Below are positions 40,601 to 55,600 of a stretch of DNA of 64,000 nt, in pieces (the first letter of the stretch is position 1; the number at the start of each line of letters is the position of its first letter). Origin of the DNA: Corbicula japonica (taxonomy: Eukaryota > Mollusca > Bivalvia > Venerida > Cyrenidae); the NCBI GenBank assembly GCA_038501625.1, contig JAZAYU010000061.1, forward strand, positions 1,786,303-1,850,302, in the 5' to 3' direction. A program made the position numbers and the translations under genes. The notes under the pieces are model-generated. The model was not told the origin of the DNA and did not search any database. It worked only from the letters and a program-made list of their open reading frames with translations.

Positions 40601-43600
40601 GACTATGATGAATAGCAAACAACATTTGGAATAGGAATATGTCCAAATGTCATTTCACAATCAGCATAACCTTTACCTTTGGGGCTCCTAAAGATTAGAA
40701 TGAAAATTTCAATAAAAACATTTCCAATTTCAAGAAAAAAAAATTTCAACAGCAATGCATATCAAATAGAAACAAATAAACAAGAAACCATAAAATTATG
40801 ACTGACTGTATATCGAAAATTGTTTGTTAACTTGTTATCAATGGTCCGTGAAAACTACGAAAAGTATGTATCCTGAATTAAAAACAGGCCTTTTTGCCAG
40901 AAACCCCTTGAAAAGCCCGATGATACATGTAATAACAAATTAATGGAAATGCATGCAAATAATCAAGTGTTACAAGGACATCAAATTGAATGGAATATAA
41001 CAGCAGTATGAAGTCTGTAGGTTGGTATTTTTGGAGTTGGGTAATGTAAACAATATCACTAATACCTTTAGAAGAACTGAGGTGGCTTCAGCCAGACTGC
41101 ACTTCCTTTGAGACACCCAGATGTACCAATGCGGAATCCAGTGGAAAACAAGCCGAAGGAGCCCCACGGTGAGCAAAAACCCCACATACACCAAAGCTGT
41201 CCTCCACCTGCTCACTGTGTATCCCTGTATCTCCTGTAATATATACATAAATATAAAAATATATAATAATCAGTATGTAACTGCCGCCGGTGAAAACTGT
41301 AAAAGAAGGTTGTCTTCATCCTTTGCTCCATAAATACAAGCGCAGTGCATACCCTTATTAGACTGCTTGGATGTACGGGCTGATCTGGATCTACATTGTT
41401 GGAACATCTGCATATTTTGAGGAAAGGATAATTAATGTTAGATAGATAGTGGACCTTGATTTCCATCAGCCAGTGAACTTTGGTTCAAGTGTACGTTGAC
41501 AGGATGTTAACAACCAGTGCTGAAGATTATAAAACTGAGATTTGAAACCAGTCTCATATCTCATGCATCTGACTGGCTGAAATGGCAACCAGTCACAGGG
41601 TCTCATTCAATTTAATTCATTAAAACTTAAACCTTGCTTCAAAATTTCATGGCCATATTGAGTAGTGTACTCATCCTTCAAATAGTCGAGCTAAAGACAT
41701 ATGTTCAAAGTTTCAAGTACATGTTATTGAAAACTGTAAAATAATGTTGTTTATTCAACAAGTTGGACTGAGTCACCAAAAAAAACCATAAGTCACTCGC
41801 TATTAATGTACATGTAATTCAGTATGGTTGAGTCAGTACTGTCTTGCCATAAAGCTAGCTTTTAGGACAATGTAGTTAAGTGCCCCAACCAGCCTGTTAG
41901 GGGTCCCAGGTTTAAATCCTTGTTTCAGACATGGATTTTTCAGAACCCTTGATACATACACTTGATTCCAAACAGATGCCTTTCCTGTACCCCACCCCAC
42001 AAGTATTGGACTGAGCAACACAAAAAGTATGCCATGCACATGGATACTTGACGCCAAACAGGTTTACTGGTTTAACCCTTTCCTCCCTAGACAAACCTTT
42101 CTTGCAAGAGCAAACAATTAGATCCATATCAGCCGGCACATCCCTGCTGTCTGATCAGGATCTAAACTGTTCACTTTATGATTCATAAGGTTATTTCTGA
42201 CCAAAATGCGACCAGTGCAGATCCTGATCAGACAGCACGGATGTGCTTGCTGATCTGGATCTACACTGGTAGCACATCAGTAAAAAGGTGTTTATATGGA
42301 GGAAAGGGTTAAGTCAATGTCTCAGAACTGAATCATAAACTTTGCAACCGACAGTTCAACCACCAACCTATTATGACTCCTTTTTAACCTCTTCACATTT
42401 TATTTGCAGGGTATATGAAGTACAAGAAACTTTAATCTTGGTTTTCACCCTTGTTTCAAAGGTACCTACCCACATTTGAGGTAAACAAAGAGATAAAGTT
42501 ATCTTGTATATTTTTGATAACCTCCGATCTGTTCATGTTTGATAGAGATAAAATAAACCACAATAAGATAAAAAAGAATAAGCTGACATAACAAAACCTC
42601 TCAGTTTTTTATTTTACTTTCTTGCGAATTGAATTTGTTTCGAAGTATTCTGTCCTGTAATGCAGATTTAAGGATTGAATCGATAGTTGATGGTTTCCAT
42701 TTGGGTATGGAAAACAGCTGGGTTGGTTTAAGTGTGTGAAGCCCGAAGGGCTTCACATGTACTTTAAACAATCCAACTGTTTTTCATACCTAAATGGAAA
42801 CTATCAAATATTGATTCAATCCCTATATTTACACTCATAAAAAATGTAATTAATACAGAACGAATAAGAAGAATTCATTACATTACGGCTTTTTCGAATG
42901 GCTGTTGGAACAGCTACGTTGACGACAAAGTGAATGACTGCATGCTTTTTTGCAGCAACTCGTGGCAAAACGTGTGTGCACGGCGACGTCACACGTCACA
43001 CGTCGTGCCACGCCAATAAACTGTGAACAGCTCTACAGTAGCCACACCCTTTAAAGTAATACGTCACACTGTTCACCATCAGAAATTATGATTCGTCAGA
43101 TGAATAACACTTTATCGTAGAGGATGAAGTTGAAGTGTAAATATATTCCATTTAAACTAAGAGTATCTTAAAAGTCCCTTGAAGTGACACAATCTTACGC
43201 AGGTGCAGGGATTGCTTCTATCCCAATATGGAACTATGCTTCTATCCCAATGAAAACTATAAACAAAGTAACAACAACCTATTATTCTAAGAATATGGCT
43301 TTTATCACATAGGGAACAATGCAGATCCTGATCCTGATAAACCTGCAGGGATGAGCAAGCTCAGATCTGGATCTGCCCATATTCCAAAAATAAATGGCTA
43401 AAACCTGGGTGGAAATAATGATTCATGTCTTCTGGTTATTATTTTAAATATTTATCAAGAAGAGACAAGAGTAGATACTGATCAGGGCTGGAGGTTATAA
43501 AACTGAGTTTGGAAACCAGTCTCAAATCTCAAGCATCCGATTGGCTGAAATGGCGACCAGTCGCCATTTCAGCCAATCAGATGCTTGAGATTTGAGACTG

Positions 43601-46600
43601 GTTTCCATGCTTAGTTTTATAACCTTGGGCACAGGCAGCACAGATGGGCAGTCTGATTTCGATCTACAGTCGAAACTGTCTTTAGCGGCCACCCAAGGGA
43701 GTGACAAAAAAGGGCTGCTGAAGACAGGTGGCTGTTTCAGACAGTAAAAAATTAGAACAAAATGTCAGTTTAGGTCATATTCAAACTGGCTGTTTAAGAC
43801 TTGTGGTTGCTATTAGCAGGTGGCTGCTAAGGCAGGTTTCACTGTATCAGGGTTGGCAAAATGCCGGCAAATATGAGTATTTTCCATGCCGGCGGTATTT
43901 ACCGGCAAATACTGGCAATTACTGGCAAATACTGGTCGATTGAATTGACCAGTCTTGAATTTATACAAATATACCTATTATCAGAATCATATATATAATT
44001 TTAAGTTTACACATCAACTGCCAAATTATATTTATAATTAGGTTTAACATTTTTATCAGTTATCAATAATAAATAAATATTTAAGTACTGAAAAAGTGGT
44101 TATTTAAATTGACCACCCATGGAATTTATGCAATACAATGTATTCCTTATAGTCAGCATTTGGACAACTTCAAAATTCAAATATTAACAATAATGGATTC
44201 AGCATTTAAGAGGGTTAATTTTAATTAGAAACAAGTAATGTACACAACTTAAATAAATATACATGAATACAATAACAAATAAGGTTAGATCCAAAGAAGC
44301 CTCTGTCTACCAGTCAATCTCTTCTTTCCCCCTAAGATATCTGTCAGGGGTTCCACTTGGCTCTGAAAGCCAAGGGTCAATGACCCTTGGGCCAAAATTT
44401 TCAAGGGTCATTTTCAAATTTTTAGGGGTCATCATCAAATTTTCAGGGGTCATGTTTGCGTTAAACAATGCTGTGCGAAACCGACTGCTGCAAAGCTTTC
44501 CCTATTCATATGTGCTTAAATCTCATACTCAAAAACAATACTGTTAAAATCAATTTTACACAATCTTTATTCATAAAATGTTTACCAGCCTTCACATAAT
44601 TATATTGTTGAACAATATGACTAATAACAAAATGAACAATGGACAATAATAAATAACATCACACATTACTGACTGACAACTGACAAGAATCACATCACTC
44701 TGGTACAACAAGCAAAAAATGTTCGGGGTATGCTTTAGCATGCCTATCAAGAGCACTGTGTTGAAAGTTTGTGTTGCCGATAGTTTACAAACGCGTTTTT
44801 CTTTTCACCATTTCTACACAAAGTACAGAACATTGCCATGATTCCATCACTGTTTGGTTCATGCGCGAGCCAGTCAAATTATGTTAGCCAATTTGAGTTA
44901 AACTTTCTCACAACTTTTTTAGAAGCACTCGAGAAATTCAGTCGAATCATCCGTTTTATTTCTGTGTACGAGAGTACCGGGCAAACTCTTGAAATCGAAG
45001 TTTGCGTCAACATTCGAATCCTCAACGGGTCGCTTTCGACCGCCAGACATGAATTGAAATATGCAGGTCTGAACCTTTTTTCGCAATGCATTAATCGAGA
45101 TTACCGAGGAATATTAAAATACTTCGAAATTCAGTTGCAACGAGACACAGCTTTTATAAATTTGTACAATTACTATCTCAAAGACAAAAGATCCATTTAC
45201 CATTCACGCCATTATCTGCAAACGGGACAATTGTATGATAACTTTTTTGTTGGGCTTATGTATCAGAGAAAGCATGGCGCATCAAGTTTATGTAAATTAT
45301 AGAAGTTTTTTTATATAAAAAGCGCGAGTTATTATTTGCGTTCCTATTGTTCTTTAATTGACAAGGCATGGCGCAACATTTCGCATGGGTAGGTATAATT
45401 AGTTAATTATACCAGTTTTAATTGCAATCAAAAAAAGTGAAAGGTGATATTCGCGGTCCATTTGTTCTGTATTTGAGAAGAAACGGCGATTACGAAAAAA
45501 GAGCACGGTTCGTGCAAGTTTTGCCGATCTTGAAAAAAAGGGAGGTAATAAAATGTGCAACTGTGTAGTTTCCACCATCAAAAAATGTTTTATGAAAAAA
45601 AAAATGCTTTCAGTTTTCCTGAAACATCTTTATATAATTACAAATAAGCACATTATATTGTAATTTCCATTTATTTTAGTTTTTTGTGTTCAGAATTATT
45701 TCTAATTGATATAAGATCTAATTACAAACGAGGAATTTCAGCCGTTGTAATATAATTAGGATTTGTGTTTCATAAAGCATAAATTTATTTGGTGTAAGAA
45801 TATAATTTACGACTTTTGAATCTTTGTTATAAATATTTTAACCTACAGCAGCCACAGAACAGTGTGTGTGAATACACATTTATTATTAACATGTATGTAA
45901 TTGAAAAGGCTTTAAATAAATAAAGAATAAAAACAAAACTTATTTTTTTCATTTAATTATTTAAATGAGAAGCAAAAATGATATACCGGGTATATGCATA
46001 AGACTGAAAATGAAACACCGCGTTGCAGCGCGCGACAAAATGGATAAAATCAGTCTATGCTGCGACGACCCTTCCTGAAATCCTGGGGGAAACCCTGAAA
46101 AAGTGAACAGCTTAGATCCTGATCAGATGGCACGGATGTACACTGGTCGCACATGCAAATAATATGTATACATCAAGGAAAGGGTTAACACTATACCCAC
46201 CATTTGGTCCTCCTGTCCGTGGTTGATGTAACATTTCTCGGGATTCATCGGAGGAGGCCCTGTAACAAACTTCTTCACTCGAGAGGACATTTTCAAATCT
46301 GCAAGGATAGAGTGTTGTGTAAATAAAAGTCAGAAGACTAATAACATTGCCTTGTTTATTTAAAGTTCTACATGAACCACACATTGAGCACACTGTGCAA
46401 TCTCACGAAAGTCAGATCTAACAAAATGTTAGATCTGATGATGGCCCGCAAATACCGTACAAAGGTTATAGCGGTTTCCCCGATTACTATTTTTAGAAAT
46501 TGTCAACATAGAAAGCGTGATTATAAGCTCGCAAAATGATCTGAAGATGTCAATACTACAGAAATGAATGCAATACTACATAAACACATATATCTTCAGT

Positions 46601-49600
46601 AAAATATGTCTTTCGCAGTCTATCAACATTTTCCATGGTTTAAAATACTATGTTGTCTTTCACTTTTGCGATTTTGCAGGCGAATATCTGATTGGTTCAA
46701 AGGGTTAGTGATAAAACACGATTTAGTTACTTGCCGTCAGATCCTGATAGCGTACCGGTTTTCAGGAGATGATTTTAATCAGATTGGCACACTGTGTTGA
46801 CTAAAATGCCCACATTATTTGTTACACAGGTTTTTAATTAACTGTTGCAACTTAAAAATTATATTTCCACTAGTAGTAGTAATGAATGATTGATTACTAG
46901 TCTACTACCAGTGGACAGGGCTCTCACTAGACTTGCAAATCAAGGAGAAGTTTTGTCATAATTTTACTGAATTGAGGAGAAGTTTGCAGTCAACAGCATT
47001 CTTTCCCTATACAGTCTATATAAAATGACTTCTCTCATAGCTCAAAGAAGGGAAAAGTCTGGTCACTTTTAGGAGACTATTTCTTCCAAGTCTCACTTTA
47101 GTGAGAGCCCTGGTGGAAATATAATTTTCAAGTTGGAAATGCCAAGGCTAACTCTTTTTTTTTACAAAGTTCAATTATCTAGCAAACAAAATACCTCAAT
47201 TTATTGCAAAAAGACCTAGCTTCACAAATATGTAGGATATAGCCTCACCTAGCACCCTACAGAAGAGTACCCATGACAAAACTAGAATTTGGTGTTTTGT
47301 GGAAAATGTGTCACCTGCTTGCAAAAAGTTGAAATGTGGGCCTATTTTTAATCATAATATGATAAAAGTATTAAATTCAAGTTGATTGCAATACTTCACC
47401 AAGGAACACATCTGTCACCTAAATAGCATTTGAAAGGGGCATAACTAAAAAATGGTGAAAGCTGAGTTACCCTTCTTCGCCAATAGCAATGTGCATGCAG
47501 ATGATATATTCCAAGTATTAAGTGAATACTGGCAGTAAAAATACCCTGACTAGTAATATATATTTTGGTTAAAATCAATAAGGAACTTCAAATTTCTATT
47601 TTCAACAACTTTATTTTTCTTGATTTTTTCTTGTTTAATTATTTTTGTAACCATTATATGCTATCAATTAATTGTAAGTGTTCAGTGATATTTGATATTT
47701 TGGCCAAAATTCTGTCCCACCTTCCCAATGGCAAATCTTATATTTTTCCCAAAATGTCTATTTTGAAATTGTTATAATGTTAATAAGAAAGTTATTTTTT
47801 TATTTAATTACTTGCTTATGTTTCACTATCACATTAAAGTCTTAATTCATTTTTTGGTCTGTATTTCATAGATCTGTAATCCATTACAGAAAATTCCCTG
47901 CCTCATTCCCAAAATGGTGAAGAATACCAGGAACCATGTTTTTTCCGTCGCTTTTATAACCGATATGTGATCATGTTCCCAACGGCAAAACATATACTTT
48001 TTCTGCAATTAAGAGAAGAAAAATTCCTAACTGAAGCAATAAAAAAATGTCTGACACAAAAAAAAATGATACCTGTCTATTTCATTAATAAAAGTTATTA
48101 GTTAATAAGGCATGATTTGTTTCTTTAATCCCGAAATTATTGATAATTTTTAATAATTTTATGTGTAAAACAGGCTGGTAATTATGCTTGATCGAGCTTA
48201 TAAGCTTGATCGGGCTTAGTAAGCCCGATCTAGCTTATACATTTCAATAGAAAATGACAAACCAAGGTACATATAATGTCAGTTCGGGCTGTTTAAGTCA
48301 ACGGCGCAAGCTAAAAGAACTACATTGTGTACAGTTTTGCGGCCCCTTTCGGACCCAATTCACATGTTTTACTTTTATTTAACAGTTTAATGCGCAAATG
48401 AACTTAAATATTACCTTTTTTACATATGTAGCGTATAGCAGGTTTTCATATCGGCCAGTATTTTCTCATTTTCGGCGATAATTCTTCTAAACTTCCTATG
48501 TCGGCGCCATTTTGGACATGCAATAGACTAAAACAATAACGAGTAGCCGAAAACACTTTATTGTCAGCATCTTCTTGTTGCAGCAACTTTAGGTACAGGT
48601 TGTTTGAAAATATCGTTGAGTGATAAAATACGTTCGAATACGGATGCACACAGCAAACGAAATGGAAACCAATATTTGTTTCCTTATATAATCGTGTGAC
48701 AGGAATAGTTATTTTGAACGTTACTTCTTGCTTTTATTTTACACAGCTTACATCATGTTTGGATTATGCTGCTTCAATTGTCATCATTGAACACTGGTTA
48801 TTTTAAAGTAAACATTTGTTAACTTTCCACGATTTCCTAAATTTCTTACAATTGTCATATTTTGGCGGTAAATTTTACCTATATAATGTAAACATTTTGC
48901 TGGGTATTTTGCAAATTCTGATGTTGACACCGGGAACAGTGAAACCTTTGTGACATCCATATAATTCCAAAATGAAAGTAAGTTGTTTTATGTATTTCAA
49001 TAAATAGCAGCCATACTTTTCCATGTTCCAATGAAGATTATTACATATCGTCATCGCTTTTAATGTCAGTATCTGTAAAAATATGATTGCATTCAAGTAT
49101 GTTTTTTTTACAAAAAATATTAAAAGTTTTACATGAAATATAAATATTTGCAAATCTTATTTATATAATAGGACCAGGTTTATATTGAGGCAATAATAAC
49201 GATGAATAACAGCCAAACCCAGGTAAAAATTAGAAGGGACAACTTTGCCGCGCTAAACAACACCACACTGGCAAAATATCTAATTCTTATATCACAGATG
49301 CGAAGAAAAGATCGGAAACAAGACTAAAAAGGCTGAAAACCATCAAGAATAGTGTAAAGAAATTTTACTATTTTCTCCATTTGAAGCTTATTCTAAAGCT
49401 TGAACGACCTCTTTATAAAATTCCAGCATATTGTCTTTGATTCCATCTGAAATAACATTTAGTTTATGTCTAAAACTTACGACCAAAGTCGGTTTAATTT
49501 TTCTTCATTAGAAGTATATGAATATTTTCTCTCGCTCTTTCTCTCTGTTGAATAAAACAGTAAATAACACAATCACTTACTTTACTAGACATTTTCAGAA

Positions 49601-52600
49601 ATATTCTTTGTGGAGTCCACTACGTATACTTTACTACACAAATGCCCATTTCACGCCGAACAGTTTGGAACATTACGGATACATTGATATAAACAGAAAC
49701 ATCTATATAGGGTTATAAGTGTATATTTAGAAGTGTATGTTCATTTCAGAAGTAAGTTTGAAACTTGTTACACTCGTTAATAGTTACATATATAGAGATA
49801 TCTTTATATAACACTATAATAAACAACAAAAGCGGTTTTTGAATTTATTTTTATTTGCATATATAGTGTCCAATTCAATAGTTGTGTTCAACACTATAAT
49901 TTTTATATGAAAACTTTTCACACAACCTATACTTTTATTGACGACTGCTTTAAGAGAAGTGATGCTGACAACAACATTTTCACTGTATTAGGAAATATCT
50001 TAGACAACACATCAACCAAAATGGCGGCCGTAGACGAAGAACGGATGAATTATAACCAAAAATGAGAAAATACTGGCCGATGTGAAAACCTGCTATACGC
50101 TACATATGTGAGAAAGGTGATATTTAACTTCATTTGCGCATTAAACTGTTAAATGAAAGTCGCAAATGTGAATTGGGTCCGAAAGGGGCCGCAAAACCGT
50201 ACACAATGTAGTTCTTTTAGCTTGCGCCGTTGACTTAAACAGCCCGAACTGACATTATATGTACCTTGGTTTGTCATTTTCTATTGAAATGTATAAGCTA
50301 GATCGGGCTTACTAAGCCCGATCTAGCTTATAAGCTCGATCAAGCATAATTACCAGCCTGTAAAATTTTTTATTCCCCAGAGATGGAACAAAATTCCTAA
50401 ATTTCTAGCAAAACAATGTGAAATTTCCCAATTCCAGGGGAACAGGTCATATTACCAAAATGATGAATAAAAGCCCTGAACACTGGTGTTGATAACACAA
50501 TTAGATATCAATTACTCAGGGCTCTCAGTAATTTGATTCTATGCGAAACGGGTGCGACAGGCACCATTATCTTATTTCATCAGTTCAAAACAGGGTTTAA
50601 AATTGTACTCTCGTTCACCATACCGGTTATATATACCAATAATTTGTACAGCTAACATATCTCTTTATTATAATTCAAAAGTTACCTGTATCTGCAGCCA
50701 TTTCACTATTTTATTCGATAATTAATACAAGTAAACACTAAAGCATGCACTTATTTGGAAATAGTCTCGGTCATTTTGACGCTTGTTTTTTATCATCAAA
50801 ATGATCTAGATTGGTAAAAAGGGGAAAAAAGTGCGTAAACTGTAAGTAAAGAGGCATAAAGTTTTTTTTTAACGTGCGTGAATTATTGTAATGTATACAC
50901 ATTTAAAGTCAAAACTGCATTTTATATATTTAAAAGGAAATTCATAGATAATTATGAAGACTTAAGGTCACAATAAATTATTTATTGAATCACAGTATAC
51001 ATGCATCCAAATATTACTATTTCACATATCCTGATATGATACTGTAACACTTGCATCAGTTGGCCAATTTTGAAATATCTCATATCGGGATTCTAGCACA
51101 ACTATTTGTACGCGACAAGGGCTTTTCTATATATGCGATATTTGCCCTTCGAGTTAGCATTTAAATCAATGCAGAAAAATTTCCTTCTATTTCTATATGC
51201 CGCCGATCGGAATTTGATCGCAACGTTGGCGGCTCCATAAAGCATCTTAAACCATATGTACCTTTAAAAAATTTGGTTATGGGTAAAACCCTGACCAGAC
51301 CCAGACCAGACCCCGGAAATTAACGATTAGGTACGGAAATCTTCGCTCGTTTCCGACAATACAGTACAAAACAATAACGAGATGCATTTTGCTATAAGTG
51401 ATCGTGTTTTAAGAGGTATTAATCATTTCCTAATCTTAATTCTGTTAACTTTCGGAAACATGAATTTCCGAATTAACTCTACAAAGATTGTTTTACTTCT
51501 CCAGAATCATAATGTGCCCGACAAAACACAATGAAAAAAACTCCGATTAATCTTCTGTTTATTGCAACTTTCGCCAAATACTTTCATCACATAGGAATCA
51601 CACAAGACGTTTATGTGTTATATTATTTGAAGAGAAGTCAGCACATTTATCAGTATATCCTTCTTTAATGCCGAGTGGTACGGATTTATACAAAATTAAA
51701 CAAAGTGTGACATTTTAAAAAGACTTTCATAGAATTAAATTGCGTACCTAATCGATTTTAAAAGGAATACAATCCAAGAAGTGAATGACGCTAGTTCATG
51801 TCTTTTTATCTAACTTTGCGTTAAAACCGTGTTAGGCAAATATCAATTGGAATTTGATTTTAAAAAATCTTATGCTCCTACATCTTATTGATGAATCATG
51901 AACAAATTTCAATAATTTCCTCAAAAATCGAAAAAACAACAACTCTGAATTGGATTTAGTGTTGAGAACTAGTTATATATCACACATAAAGTTTGTCTGT
52001 TCTTTTTTTCTTTAATATTGAAATGTTGTTGATGCTATTATATATTTTAGTTGTTTTATAATACTATGAACATATTTGAATTATCGTGTTATAATTTATT
52101 ATATAATTCACCGTTATTGTTTTGGACGATTGTCGGAAACGGGCGAAGATTTCCGTACCTAATCGTTAGTTTCCGGGGTCTGGTCTTGGTCTGGTCAGGG
52201 TTTTACCCACAACCAAAAAATGTACATACCTGAAAAGCCACATTCAAGTAGAATCAATATATGTAATCCTTTATAAATAACGGTTTCGTTTTTTTATGCA
52301 AAACTCTTTTAAACCTTCACCCATGTCAACAAATTTCGATTTCCGCACTTCAAGTTTACCTGACTCGTGACGTCACGTTTATCGATAAATAACAGAATTT
52401 AAATCGGGTCGATTTCCACCACAGTTTTGATTGTATTAACTGCTTGAGACGTAAAGAACAGACATCTGTAAAAAGTCAGTTTGATAATGGGTCTGTGCTT
52501 GCAGTCGAATTATTGAGACTAATCGGGATTCTCGTATAAAAATAACTTCATTGTAAGAAAATGTAATTTTTACAGCTTGAAAATCATAATTTGAGAATAT

Positions 52601-55600
52601 TACAGAAATTGCTTGCTGGCGCAAAAATAGCTGACTTGAAAAAAGGAACTATCTCTAAGGGGGATCAAAGGAGGATCTAATGACCACCACTCATAATGAT
52701 CCATAATGTCATTTTACATGTTGGTGCGGCTAAAGTGTAACTCAAAAGTTGGCCTCTGAAGCTTTTCTAATAGATCTTAAATAGGGATATGAATGTAAAA
52801 AAGCAGTATAATGAGAATGTATTTAAGTACTTGTAATATATGCCTAAGCAAATATCAAAAGGGTGAAATATGCATATCAGGAATCGCCATATTCAGACAA
52901 AAACAGCCTCCCCACAGAGTCAAGAAGACGAGAGGGAGAGAGCATGGTTGATAAAATGATCAGTTTCCAAAGAGACACCACTAACAATTAATAAAAATGA
53001 GAACCCAAAAAGATATTTTGAGTAACAAAGTTTCTTTCACTGAATTGTATTTCACTCAAGAGGGATACCAAAGGGTATCCAAAATTGAGTAGCAGTTAGA
53101 CAAGCTATGAAACGTTGTTGAACATTTTTCCAGCACACAAAAATTGATTCGGATATAAATTTGGAAATGCTGTGTGTTAGGCCGTCAGAACTTCATGTTT
53201 TGTTTTCATTTGCCAATGATTTCCATTTCGCCTTGAATTTTCCACTTCGGTGTTTAAACCTCCCAAAACAACAAAAACAACAACAACAAATTCGGCGTTT
53301 TTAGTAAAAGTCGTGTACTGAAGTGTTAGTTCTAAAGTCTTTCGCTTCAGGTGATTGTTTCCACAATTTATCGAAATTTTTGGGTTCCCATAAAAAAAAC
53401 ACAACAAATCTGGTAACAAGTAACTTTTACTTTAGATTCCATTTTAACACAAACTATACTGTTATACAGTACCGACGTCTGACAAGAACTCTCTGCTTCT
53501 TTGCCAAAACCATGAACCAAACTGCTACGGCATTAACTATTTTACACAGATATATTATCATGTGAGACATTCACGCCGTTGTTACAGCAAACCAATTGAC
53601 CTAAGTTTCTATAGCAGGATTCTGACCATCGGACTCTCTGGTGATATTGCACTCAACCCTGGACCTCCTAAACACCCCTGTGGAGTCTGCGGCAGGGCTG
53701 TTGCATCAAACCACAGGGCACTCCAATGCGATGTATGTGATTACTGGATTCACATAAAATGTGGTGGTGTCACCCCGTCACAATATATAAACCTTAGAGC
53801 ATCTGATGACACCTGGTGTTGTAATAACTGTAAACGTCAGTCGTGTAATATATTACCCCCAACTACTCAACACGAACTTTTTAATTTCAGTGATTCTTTT
53901 TTCGAGACTAGTCCTGAAAACGATTTACAGGTTTTATCTACGCATGTAAATACTCACACAAATAACATTGCGTTAAATAAGTCTGGGATTATTTCATCAG
54001 AACAAAGTGAGGTAATAATGGACTGTAACACAAAGCACGTAAATGATAGTTACCTCCCCTCCTCTGATGAAGAGGAAGACTGGAGTAACTCCATTTCCAT
54101 ACAACTAGATGGCGACGACCATGTCAACATGTCAACAGATTCATTGTCAGATGTTAGCTCGGAAAACATGTGTCTTTAAAGATCTTAAAGTCTTACGTGA
54201 CCAAAACAGAAAAAGACCTATCATAGGATACCTTAATATAAATAGTTTAAGATATAAATTTCATGAAATCAGAGAAATTCTTGATGACAAACTTATTGAC
54301 ATTTTCACAATTGCGGAAACTAAACTTGATATATCATTCAATAGTAATTTGTTTTCAGTAGATGGCTACAAGACCGAGCGCAGAGACAGAACATCACGGG
54401 GTGGTGGTATTTTGACTTTTGTGAAAGCCGATTTACCCATCAGGAGAAGGATAGACCTGGAATGTAAGAATTTAGAGACTATATGTTTTGAGCTGAACAT
54501 GGACAAACGAAAATGGGGGATCCTATGTTCCTATAGGCCCCCATCCACCTTAGATACAATTTTTGAAAAAGATATAAGCCTATCTCTAGATAAAATGCTT
54601 TTGAATTTTGACCATGTAATTATATACGGGGACCTAAACTATGACATGCTTACCCCAGCTAAAAGTAAACCATTAAAACACATTTTAGATACTTTTTGCA
54701 TGACAAATCTTGTAAATAAACCTACATGCTACACGAAAAATGGAAACCCCTCTTGCATTGATGTCATCCTGACTAACTCGCCCAAACTCTTTTGTAACAC
54801 TACAGTTATAAATTGTGGCATAAGTGACTGCCACTGCTTAGTAGTATCTTCTCTTCGAGAACAACTACCTATTACCAAAAATAAACAAGCTATATTTAGA
54901 AGCTATTAAAATTTTGACGAGGATGATTTCAATAAAGATCTATCTAGGGTACCATTTCACGTCGCACATATTTTCGATGATGTAGATGATATTTACTATG
55001 TACATGAAACTTTACTTAAAGATATAATCGATGAACATGCACCTTTAAAAAGGAAATGTCCAAAGAAAAATCCTCCTCCATATATGAACTCTCAATATAG
55101 AAAAATCATTTATAAAACACGCCAGGCACATAACAAGTTTCTAAAAAATAAAACATCCCAAAACTGGGAGACTTTCAGAAAACTACGAAACCAAAAAGAA
55201 AAAATAAAAAGATCATCTATCAAAAACTATTTCTTCGAAAGATGTGGGGGAGGACCCAAATCAAAGGATTTCTGGGGTACCATCAAACCGTTCCTTTCCG
55301 GCAAATCTCAAAATAAAATAAGTGAAATTATTCTTAAGGAAAACACGGAAATTATTTCAGATCAAACAAAAGTGTGTGGTATATTAAATGATTTTTATAT
55401 AAATATAGCAAAAAACATAGGTATAGATGATAACACACCTGCTGATGAAAATCATCCCAGCATCATTAAAATAAATGAAAACTGCTTGAATGACAAAAAT
55501 TTTAGTTTTAATCATATCTCTCAGGAAAATATTCTTAAATATTTTAACAATCTAAACCCAAAGAAAGCTACGGGAAATGATGGTATACCACCAAAAATCT

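Noticed and set aside
44838..45302. Plus-strand open frame of 154 codons
   Set aside because: It is antisense to the hAT-like zinc-finger remnant and resembles nothing known; likely chance openness in a decayed transposon.
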